From NCBI GenBank assembly GCA_035307785.1, contig DATGHS010000255.1:1-8460 (forward strand): a stretch of 8,460 nucleotides of DNA, in the 5' to 3' direction. The DNA is from DATGHS01 sp035307785 (GTDB lineage: Bacteria > Planctomycetota > Planctomycetia > Gemmatales > Gemmataceae). A program made the translations under genes and the position numbers. Below, piece after piece: positions 1 to 7,200 of the stretch (positions are counted from its first letter, which is position 1; each line of letters begins with the position of its first letter). A model generated the notes under the pieces. It was not told where the DNA came from and did not search any database. It saw only the letters and a program-made list of their open reading frames with translations.

Positions 1-28
1 GCATTTCTGCGACTGCCGGAGCAAACCG

Positions 29-1288
29 ATGCCGGATTCCGATCCTATACTGATCGTCGGCGCTAGCGCGCGAGCGGCAGCCTTCTCGGCATTGCGTGCC
101 GGGCTCCGGCCATGGTGTGTGGACCTGTTTGCCGATGCCGATTTGCGGGCGCGCTGCCCGGTGAGAGCGATTGCGGCGAAGGACTATCCGCGTGGCCTGA
201 TTCAATATTTTCGCGAAGCGCCGGCAGCGCCGTGGATGTATACCGGGGCGCTGGAAAATTATCCGAAGCTAATCGATCAACTTTCGCGTCTTCGGCCACT
301 GCGGGGCACCGCGGCGACGGTGTTGCAGCGGGTGCGGTGGCCGCGCGAAGTTGCACGAGTGCTGAATGCCGCCGGATTACCGTGCCCGGAAGTGCGAATG
401 GATTCGCAAGATTTGTCCGCGAATAAGCGCTGGCTTGTGAAGCCGCTGGCCGGAGCGGGCGGGGCCGGAATCGAATACTGGACAAGCGAAAGTGCGACCC
501 GGCGACACGTCTATTACCAGGAATTCATCGAAGGAAAGCCATGCTCGGCAGTGTATCGCGCACCTTCTCGCTTTCCCCCCGTTTCGGGGGGAGAGGGTTG
601 GGGTGAGGGGGGTGAGCGGCCGCCAATTACCGGTCTCTTACCCCCTCGCCCCCATCCCCTCTCCCCCGAAGCGGGGAAGAGGGGGGAAAGCGGCGTTCAG
701 CTACTTGGCGTGACTGAGCAGCTCATTGGCGAATCTTGGCTGAACGCGCGCCCCTTCCGCTGGTGCGGGAATATCGGGCCGATCTCGATTTCCGCTTCGC
801 TGCAACGGAAGCTCGAGTCGCTGGGCGAAGTGCTAGTGCGCGAGTTCCGACTGCGCGGCCTGTTCGGCGTCGATTTCATTTTGCGCGATGATGAGCCTTG
901 GCCGGTAGAGATCAACCCGCGCTACACCGGCGCGGTGGAAGTACTCGAATATGCCAGCGACGAAGCCTTTCTTGGCGAGCCGAGCCCCGTAAGGGCCCAA
1001 GTATTGAACTCGCCAATGGTCGGCAAGGCCATCCTGTTTGCCAAGCGAGACTTTCGCTTTCCTGCCGATGGTCCTTGGACGGAAACGCTACGTTGTCTGT
1101 CGCCAATCGAGGAACTGCCGCCGTTCGCCGATATTCCCAAAGCAGGAACGCGCATTGAAATTGCGCAGCCAGTGCTAACCATGCTCAGCAAGTGCAATAG
1201 AGTAGACGAATGTCGGGAAGAACTGCGTCGTCGAGCAAGGCAAGTTTCCCGTTTATCCGATACGGCAGATGAAACGGAAGATTCCTAA
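29..1288 (+). CDS. ATP-grasp ligase of the C1-cofactor gene cluster, carrying an in-frame repeat insertion
   Basis: A 419-residue predicted ATP-dependent carboxylate-amine (or thiol) ligase. Residues 7-27 (ILIVGASARAAAFSALRAG) form the N-terminal nucleotide-fold-like start typical of the 'predicted ATP-dependent carboligase' ATP-grasp family seen in H4MPT/C1 gene clusters. Visible ATP-grasp signatures are WLVKPLAGAGGAGI (135-148, K138 the likely ATP lysine), YYQEFIEG (162-169) and GVDFI followed by PVEINPRYTGAVEV (280-305, E294 and N296 likely metal ligands). Residues about 181-221 are proline/glycine-rich and come from a palindromic DNA element at 571-690; family members should run almost directly from SAVYRA into LLGVTEQLIG. 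The start at 29 is favoured because the conserved fold begins a few residues later; only a weak CGGAG lies upstream. No in-frame stop occurs between base 1 and the ATG, so an upstream start cannot be excluded. The natural substrate is unknown; a role in attaching an amino acid to H4MPT or methylofuran is inferred from the neighbour mch. Confidence 0.85.
   Translation: MPDSDPILIVGASARAAAFSALRAGLRPWCVDLFADADLRARCPVRAIAAKDYPRGLIQYFREAPAAPWMYTGALENYPKLIDQLSRLRPLRGTAATVLQRVRWPREVARVLNAAGLPCPEVRMDSQDLSANKRWLVKPLAGAGGAGIEYWTSESATRRHVYYQEFIEGKPCSAVYRAPSRFPPVSGGEGWGEGGERPPITGLLPPRPHPLSPEAGKRGESGVQLLGVTEQLIGESWLNARPFRWCGNIGPISISASLQRKLESLGEVLVREFRLRGLFGVDFILRDDEPWPVEINPRYTGAVEVLEYASDEAFLGEPSPVRAQVLNSPMVGKAILFAKRDFRFPADGPWTETLRCLSPIEELPPFADIPKAGTRIEIAQPVLTMLSKCNRVDECREELRRRARQVSRLSDTADETEDS
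571..690. repeat. Palindromic GC-rich repeat element (MITE/REP-like) inserted in the ATP-grasp gene
   Basis: An imperfect inverted repeat. The left arm (571-616) begins CTTTCCCCCC and continues through GAGAGGGTTGGGGTGAGG. The right arm (637-690), read on the other strand, also begins CTTTCCCCCC and continues GAGAGGGGATGGGGGCGAGG. The right arm has about seven extra bases near its outer end. The unpaired centre is 617-636. The motif GAGAGGGTTGGGGTGAGGG resembles a palindromic repeat I recall as widespread in bacterial genomes including planctomycetes; this is from memory, not a search. The outer boundaries span exactly 120 bases, a multiple of three, and none of the codons created is a stop, so the host gene stays open. 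No clear target-site duplication is visible. Confidence 0.85.
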
Positions 1289-2120
1289 CCTCTGGCAATC
1301 AGGAGAAGACGCCCGTCGGCTTTATAGTTTGTTCCTTTCCAGACTGGAGTTAGGGTGTAAATACAAACGAATGGTTTTCGCCTGCCGTCAAATCCGGCGC
1401 TACGCAAGGGGCGGCCCTGGGAGTGACGCTGGGTTATTCACCTTTGGACCGGAAATAGACGCCTTGTGCGGCCTCAAGAAGTATGGCGTGGCCTGGCGAC
1501 AGCTCCGATACTACGAGGTCAGAGTATTTGGACATCACTTGAAATGTGACCGCCCCAAGTTGAGCACTGCGGACGCGATGGTTTGCTCGATTTACCACGT
1601 GCCATTGCTGTATTTCTTGGGGCGTTATGAGAAGGGGCGTAATTTGCTCGAAAAATGTCTTGACCAATGGTTTCGAGTAAAGCGCAGGCGAAGTTACGAC
1701 ATTATGTACCTTGTGTCCAATCTTTACAGGAGGCCGCTGTTCCGATGCACAGTCACGCTTGCGCACTTTTATCAACGCCTCGGCACCGACCTGCGCGAGT
1801 GGCGCCATTGGGCAGCGTTCGTGAAAGGTTTTCACCCCGGGCTCTTCTCAAGGGCACCAGTTTCTCAAGAAGAGTTGTTGGCCGACTCAAGCGCACTTGG
1901 ACCGTTTCTCGAGCATCTCAGTAACCTGCATTCGGAGCGCGTCACAAGCGGTGTCGGAGGCGGTCAATCATACTTGATCGATAGCCCGGCAAAAGTGGCC
2001 AAACGCCAGAAAGCGCTGCAAGAAAAGTTGGATGATTTCTACCGTAGCATGCGGGGAGTAATTGATTCCACGAACGCTAAATTGGAGCAACTGTTTCCAG
2101 AACTGCAAGAGTTAAGTTGA
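1269..2120 (+). CDS. Uncharacterised basic, mainly helical protein between the ATP-grasp gene and mch
   Basis: A 283-residue protein I do not recognise. It looks soluble and largely alpha-helical, with many Arg/Lys, Tyr and Leu residues and no signal peptide or membrane segment. Residues 100-190 carry repeated aromatic/leucine helices (IYHVPLLYFLGRYEKGRNLL, then YDIMYLVSNLY) that could be a helical-hairpin scaffold. Residues about 239-283 form a charged heptad-like helix (KVAKRQKALQEKLDDFY) that could be coiled coil. The start ATG lies inside the end of the upstream gene (20-base overlap in another frame), suggesting translational coupling; no Shine-Dalgarno is evident. It ends 18 bases before the longer possible mch start. 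Its composition appears more AT-rich (for example around 1320-1380) than its neighbours, consistent with later acquisition or lineage-specific origin. It could be a C1-pathway accessory protein or simply a passenger; nothing in the sequence decides this. Confidence 0.7.
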   Translation: MKRKIPNLWQSGEDARRLYSLFLSRLELGCKYKRMVFACRQIRRYARGGPGSDAGLFTFGPEIDALCGLKKYGVAWRQLRYYEVRVFGHHLKCDRPKLSTADAMVCSIYHVPLLYFLGRYEKGRNLLEKCLDQWFRVKRRRSYDIMYLVSNLYRRPLFRCTVTLAHFYQRLGTDLREWRHWAAFVKGFHPGLFSRAPVSQEELLADSSALGPFLEHLSNLHSERVTSGVGGGQSYLIDSPAKVAKRQKALQEKLDDFYRSMRGVIDSTNAKLEQLFPELQELS

Positions 2121-2138
2121 TCCAGGATTGCACGATCA

Positions 2139-3101
2139 ATGACCGCGGTTGGATTTGCCATGCTCCCACTCAACCAGAGCGCGCTGACCATTGCGCAGAG
2201 GCTAGATGCTCGAACTAGCCACTTGCGCATCAGGTTTTCGCACATTGCTGGCGCCAAGCTGCTCGATTGTGGCATCCACTCCCTGGGTGGCATCGAAGCT
2301 GGAATCGGCTTGGCGCGCGTTTGCCTCGCCGACCTCGCCGATGTTGCTCTCTTGGCCGGCGATTCCTCCAGTCTCGATTTGCCGCGCATTCAGGTTCGCA
2401 CCGATCAACCGGTGCTGGCGTGCATGGCCTCGCAATATGCGGGCTGGCAGATCAGCGTGGGCAAATACTTCGCCATGGGCTCTGGGCCCATGCGCGCTAT
2501 CTACGGTAAGGAGAAGCTGTTCGACGATATTCCGGGCCGGGAATCAGCCTCGGTCGCGGTCGGCGTGCTCGAAACCAGCAAGCTGCCAACCGAAGAAGTC
2601 GTCGCGTATTTGGCGGAGCGCTTGCAGCTGCCGGCCGAGAGCATCACGCTGCTCGTGGCGCGCACCGCCAGCATTGCGGGTACGATTCAAGTCGTCGCGC
2701 GATCGCTGGAGATGGCATTGCACAAGCTGCACGAGTTGAAATTCGATTTGAATCAGGTCGTATCGGGAATGGGCATTGCCCCGTTGCCGCCGCCGGCGAA
2801 GGATGACCTGGCCGCGATTGGCCGAACCAACGACGCGATTCTCTACGGCGGCCGAGCCATCGTATGGGTGCAAGCCGACGATGACCAGTTGGCCGAAATC
2901 GGTCCGAACGTGCCGTCGAGCGCTTCGCCGGAGTTCGGGTCTCTCTTCGGCGAGTTGTTCGCGCGCGACAAGGACTTCTACAAGATCGATCCGATGCTCT
3001 TTTCGCCGGCACAGATTACGTTCTGTAATCTGCTAACGGGGAAAATGCATCAATTTGGAAGAACGGATGTGGAAATCTTGCGGCGGTCATTTGGCGGTTG
3101 A
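2139..3101 (+). CDS. mch: Methenyltetrahydromethanopterin cyclohydrolase
   Basis: Catalyses reversible hydrolysis of methenyl-H4MPT to 5-formyl-H4MPT in the cytoplasm, part of the pterin-linked C1 pathway used in methylotrophs and planctomycetes for formaldehyde oxidation or C1 interconversion. The 320-residue length matches the family. Recognisable family blocks are SQYAGWQISVGKYFAMGSGP (98-117), ETSKLPTEEV (145-154), VARTASIAGTIQVVAR (173-188), GRTNDAILYGG (228-238) and KIDPMLFSPAQITFCNLLTG (282-301). Two starts are possible. ATG 2139 is preceded by AGGA at 2124-2127, 11 bases away. ATG 2160 (MLPLNQSALTIA) begins nearer the conserved part and would give 313 residues. The upstream gene ends 18 bases before 2139, so the genes are probably co-transcribed. 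The gene is complete, with no frameshift or missing block that I can see. Confidence 0.95.
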   Translation: MTAVGFAMLPLNQSALTIAQRLDARTSHLRIRFSHIAGAKLLDCGIHSLGGIEAGIGLARVCLADLADVALLAGDSSSLDLPRIQVRTDQPVLACMASQYAGWQISVGKYFAMGSGPMRAIYGKEKLFDDIPGRESASVAVGVLETSKLPTEEVVAYLAERLQLPAESITLLVARTASIAGTIQVVARSLEMALHKLHELKFDLNQVVSGMGIAPLPPPAKDDLAAIGRTNDAILYGGRAIVWVQADDDQLAEIGPNVPSSASPEFGSLFGELFARDKDFYKIDPMLFSPAQITFCNLLTGKMHQFGRTDVEILRRSFGG

Positions 3102-3108
3102 GAGCAAA

Positions 3109-3210
3109 AGAAGAGGACACAAAGAGCACAAAGGAGACACGAAAAACACAAAGAGAATACCTGAGCTTGGTGCTCTCTGTGGCTCCTTTGTGTTCTTTGT
3201 GTCCTTTCTT
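3109..3210. repeat. Palindromic CACAAAG-type repeat between mch and the RimK-like gene
   Basis: A long inverted repeat: arm 3114-3140 (AGGACACAAAGAGCACAAAG and on) pairs with 3179-3205, matching at 25 of 27 positions, and one of the two mismatches becomes a G-U pair in RNA. Purine-rich flanks extend the similarity to about 3109 and 3210. The spacer (3141-3178) contains another ACACAAAGAG copy, so the unit is built from repeated ACACAAAGA words. Elements of this ACACAAAG/CTTTGTG kind are, from memory, scattered in high copy in planctomycete and some other genomes. It occupies almost the whole gap between mch (ends 3101) and the next start codon (3219). In the transcript it would form a strong hairpin ending 8 bases before that AUG. 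Confidence 0.85.
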
Positions 3211-3218
3211 AATCCAGC

Positions 3219-4073
3219 ATGCACATTGCACTTCTCTCTGGTGGCTCGGGTTGGCATGTTCGTGATTTGCAGCGAGCTGCGGCTGACGCTGGACCTGCCA
3301 CCGAAATCGTGGACTTCCGCACGCTCTCGGCAGCCGTTGCGGCGGGGGCGGAAGTTCTCGACAAGTTCGACGCCGTCATCGTGCGCACCATGCCGCCGGG
3401 CTCGCTGGAGCAAGTCGTGTTCCGCATGGATCTGCTGCATCGGGCGGAACAGCGCGGCATTCGCGTGTTGAATGCCCCCCGCGCTTTGGAAATCTGCATC
3501 GACAAGTATCTCGCCACGGCCAAGCTCGAAGCGGCCGGCCTGCCGGTGCCGCCAACTATCGTTTGCCAGACGGCCGAGCAGGCGCTCGCTGCCTTCGACA
3601 CGCTGGGGCGCGACGTCATTGTGAAGCCGCTCTTTGGCTCTGAAGGCCGGGGCATGCTGCGGGTGAGCGACCCCGAACTTGCCTGGCGGACGTTTCGCAC
3701 GCTCGAGCGAACCGGTTGCGTCATTTACGTGCAGCAGTACATTTCCCACCCGGGCTGGGATCTGCGTATCTTCGTGCTGGGCGACGAAGTAAAAGCAGCC
3801 ATGCGGCGGCATGCGCGGCAAGGCTGGCGCACCAACGTTGCGCAGGGCGGTTTTGGCGAGAAGGTCGAGATTAGCGAGTCGGAGAGAAACCTGGCCTTGC
3901 GCGCGGCACAGGCTTGCGGAGCCGAGATTGCCGGCGTCGATATCATCTACGACAAGCAGAATCGCCCTTACTTATTGGAAGTGAATGCCGTTCCCGGTTG
4001 GCGGGCGTTGGCCCCGGTCACGGGGATCGACATCGCAGCGGAGATTGTGCGCTTCACGACGAACCGAGACTAA
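3219..4073 (+). CDS. RimK-type ATP-grasp ligase of the H4MPT/C1 cluster (likely alpha-L-glutamate ligase type)
   Basis: A 284-residue RimK-family ATP-grasp enzyme, which forms an amide bond between a carboxylate and an amino acid through an acylphosphate. Features in order: N-terminal MHIALLSGGSGWHVRDL (1-17); IVRTMPPGS (54-62); CIDKYLATAKLEAAGLPVPP (93-112), typical of RimK proteins; glycine-rich ATP-binding VIVKPLFGSEGRGM (133-146, K136); VQQYI (171-175); DLRIFVLGDEV (181-191); WRTNVAQGG (203-211); and GVDII with LLEVNAVPGW (239-243 and 252-261, E254 and N256 metal ligands). RimK homologues beside mch in methylotrophs, and archaeal MptN, point to glutamate addition to the H4MPT side chain or a related cofactor; which one cannot be read from sequence. 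The start is fixed: a TAA at 3210-3212 lies in frame just upstream and ATG 3219 is the first start after it. No Shine-Dalgarno precedes it, because the palindromic repeat ends 8 bases upstream. Confidence 0.88.
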   Translation: MHIALLSGGSGWHVRDLQRAAADAGPATEIVDFRTLSAAVAAGAEVLDKFDAVIVRTMPPGSLEQVVFRMDLLHRAEQRGIRVLNAPRALEICIDKYLATAKLEAAGLPVPPTIVCQTAEQALAAFDTLGRDVIVKPLFGSEGRGMLRVSDPELAWRTFRTLERTGCVIYVQQYISHPGWDLRIFVLGDEVKAAMRRHARQGWRTNVAQGGFGEKVEISESERNLALRAAQACGAEIAGVDIIYDKQNRPYLLEVNAVPGWRALAPVTGIDIAAEIVRFTTNRD

Positions 4074-4080
4074 GAACAGC

Positions 4081-4108
4081 AGCGGCTGGACCATCAGGTC
4101 CAGCCGCT
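4081..4108 (+). terminator. Perfect 12-bp hairpin downstream of the RimK-like gene
   Basis: AGCGGCTGGACC (4081-4092) pairs perfectly with GGTCCAGCCGCT (4097-4108) around an ATCA loop, starting 7 bases after the stop codon at 4073. Its position and strength suggest it ends the plus-strand unit. There is no T-run after it (CCTGCACC follows), so it is not a classical intrinsic terminator. Read on the minus strand it is followed by GCTGTTCTTAGTC, only slightly T-rich. It may work as an mRNA 3'-end stabiliser instead. Confidence 0.6.
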
Positions 4109-4169
4109 CCTGCACCACGGCCGCCGGAACGATGAAACCCACGAATTGCCAATGATAGCACACGTGTGA

Positions 4170-4202
4170 AGCCGCCCGGCGAGCTCCGCTCGCCTGGCGG
4201 CT
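4170..4202. terminator. GC-rich 14-bp hairpin between convergent genes
   Basis: Arms AGCCGCCCGGCGAG (4170-4183) and CTCGCCTGGCGGCT (4189-4202) pair with one mismatch around the loop CTCCG. It lies 28 bases beyond the stop of the minus-strand gene, so it could terminate or protect that transcript. No T-run follows on either strand. The word GCGAGCTCCGCTCGCC is itself a frequent type of intergenic palindrome in planctomycetes, so it may be a dispersed repeat instead of a gene-specific terminator. The rest of 4109-4230 shows nothing else recognisable. Confidence 0.55.
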
Positions 4203-4230
4203 CAATTGCATCGTTCCGCGCCATGCTTCA

Positions 4231-7200
4231 TCACGGAGTCGTATAGGTGAACGCTCCGATGGTGGCGCCGGCCGACGCCCGAATGCCTACCGAGCCGGCA
4301 GCGCTAATGCTGCTATCGGTAGCGCTCAAGGTCGTCGCGCCGAAGGTTAGCGACAGCGTGTTGCCGGAGGTTACCAGCTGTAAAGTGCCGCTTCCGGAGG
4401 CGACGGTCTTACTGGCCAGTTCGGTCCAGGTGCCGTTGACGTTCGCCCAAATTTGCGCCTGGAACACGCCGTTCACACTGACGATGCCGGCGAAGTACAT
4501 GTTCGAGTCGGCCGGTCCCGTGTAGCGGCTAACCAGGCCCGCAAATTGGCCCGTTGCCACATTCACAGTGGCGCTCAGCGTGGAGTTCGCCACTGAGACG
4601 CCATTGAGCGTGGCAATATCCAAACCAGCCATGGCTTGAGCCAGGCCCGATGCCGTTACCTGGAAGTCACCCAGCTGGTTCATCCAGGATGTGCTGAGCT
4701 TACCCTGAGTGCTGAAATTGTCGGTAAACGACGTGCCGACGACGTTTTGGATCGTAAGATCCTGGCCGCTGAACGTGCCGGTAATAGTGGCGCCGGCGCC
4801 AGCCCGGATGCCGACTGAGCCCGTGGTCAGCGACGTATCGGTTGCGCTTACTGCAAAGTTGCCATTTACGAACAAGCGCAGATCGGAGCCTTGCACGATG
4901 AACTCGATCGGGGTTGAGCCGCTCACGTTCACATTGGCGCCGGCCAATTCTCTCCACGTGCCGTTGTTGTTTACCCAGATTTGGGCCTGGACACCGGCAT
5001 TGGTATCGACGAGCCCGGCCCAGTACATGTTCGTGTCGCCGGGGCCGGAGTAGCGGGCAACCAGACCTGCGGCCTGGCCTACGGCCGACACACTCACGCT
5101 GGTCGTAAGATCGACATTGCTCTTGCTGATCCCAGTCAGCGTGGCCACATCAAGGGCTCCGGGGGCGCTGACGTTGCCGTTACTGGTGATGGTGAAGCTG
5201 CCAACGTCGCTCACCCAGTTGGAGCTGAGCTGTCCGTTGCCGGTGAGATTGAAGGTGTCGCTAAACGGCCAGGTTACGGTCACCTGGGTCGGCACGCTGG
5301 CATTGAAACTGCCGATGCTGGCGCCGGCCGAAGCGCGAATGCCCACCATACCGGTGCTTAGCTCTGAATCGGTCGTGGACACGGCGACGCTGCCGTTGAC
5401 TAACAGCTGCAGCGACGAGCCGTTGACGATGAATTCGATCGGCACGTTGCCACCGACGCTCACGTTCGCGCTGTTCAACAGCCTCCAGTTGCCGTTGATG
5501 TTCACCCAGATTTGGGCCTGAATACCCGAGCCGGTGTTGAACAGGCCACCAAAGTACATGTTCATGTCGCCGGAGCCGGAGTAGCGCGCCACGAGACCGG
5601 CGCCTTCGCCGGCAGCGGGTACGTTGGCGGTGGCTTTCAGGTCCACGTTGGCCTGGGTCACGCCGTTGAGCGTGGCGATGTCCAGCGGACCAATGGCGGT
5701 CGCCAGATTGTTGGACACCGAAAAGCCCCCGAGCTGATTAAACCAATTGGAGCTCAAGGCGCCATTGACGCCGAAGTTATCGCCGAAGGGTAGCGTGACG
5801 TTCACTTGGGGGAAGACGCTGGCGCTGAGGCTGTCAAGGATAGTCGCACCGGCCGAGGCGCGAATGCCGACCGTCCCACTCGTCAGGGTCGAGTCGCTCG
5901 TTGCGGTTGCGACCTGGCCATTCACGAGCAACTGGAGTGATGAGCCGTTGGCGATGAACTCGATCGGCACATTGCCGCTCACGTTCACGTTAGTGCTACT
6001 CAACAGCCTCCAAGTGCCGTTCAGGTTTAGCCAGATTTGCGCCTGAATGGCGGAGCCGTTGTTGTAGAGGCCGGCGAAGTACATGTTCGTGTCGCCCGGT
6101 CCGGAGTAACGTGCCACCAGGCCGGCGCCTTCGCCCGCACCGGAAACATTCACGGTCGTGTGGAGATCGACGTTGGCCTGATTCACACCATTGAGCGTGG
6201 CGATGTCGAGGCCGCTCGTGGCGGACACCGTGCCGTTGGAGGTAATGGTGAAGCTACCTAGTTGCGGCAAAAAGTTGGCGTCCAGCTGCCCGTTCGTCGT
6301 CAGATTGAAGGCATCACTGAAGGGCAAGGTCACATTGTTCAGCGAAATGGTGGTTGCCAGGAAGTTGCTCATGCTGGCCCCGGCCGACTGGCGCATGCCC
6401 ACGGAGCCCGTGGTCAAGGTGGTGTCGTTGGCGGTCGCCACCACGTGGCCATTGACGGACAACTGCAGGACGGATCCTTCCACCTGAAGGCCGATCGGCA
6501 CGTTGGCGCTGACACCTACATTGGTGCTGGCCATTAGCCTCCAGGTGCCGCCGTTATTGACATAGATTTGGGCAAACACGCCCGAGCCATTGTTGTAGAG
6601 GCCGGCCCAGTACATATTCGTATCGCCGGGGCCGGAGTAGCGCGCAACGAAGCCCGCGAATTGCCCGGCCCCCGTCACATTCACGTTGGCGGACAGGTTG
6701 ACATTGGCAGCCGTCATGTTCGCGGCCGTGGCAATGTCGAGCCCCGCCGTTCCGATCGCGGAACCACTGGAAACGTTGAAGTTGCCAAGCTGGATATTCC
6801 AGTTCGCCCCCAGGGAGCCGTTCACGCTAAAGTTATCGGCAAATGGAGCGGAGAAGCTACTGAATGTGACCCCGGCGCCGCTGGCGATGATGCCCACGCT
6901 GCCGGGCGCCGCGACGGAGTTATCGTTTATCGACGCCGCGACCTGGCCGTTCACCAGGAAGTTCAGCTGCTGCCCATTTACATCGAGTTCCAACCGGTCG
7001 TTGGTGCCCGTGGCATTGGAGACGGCAACGGGACCAACCAGAACCGTTTGATTGCCCGCCACATCGCTGAGGATTTCGGCATCGAACACGCCGTTGCCCT
7101 CGTTGATCAGCTCGGCTTCGTACATCGTGTTGTTGCCGTTGGACGTGTTAAAGCGTGCCACCAGGCCCGCCATGTCGTTCGTGGCGGCGGCAACGCTGGC

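Noticed and set aside
1..66. End of an upstream gene in frame 1, stopping at TAG 64-66
   Set aside because: The frame is open from the window edge and could be the C-terminus of an overlapping gene, but 21 codons are too few to support it.
3109..3210. CRISPR-like repetition of ACACAAAG words
   Set aside because: The words form one inverted repeat with irregular spacing, not regular direct repeats with unique spacers.
3087..3821. A 244-codon minus-strand frame across the palindrome and the RimK-like gene
   Set aside because: It reads through the palindromic repeat and is antisense to clear ATP-grasp motifs.
4247..6537. Several 60-130 codon plus-strand frames opposite the tandem repeats
   Set aside because: They resemble each other only because the underlying sense repeats do; no ribosome sites or independent signals.
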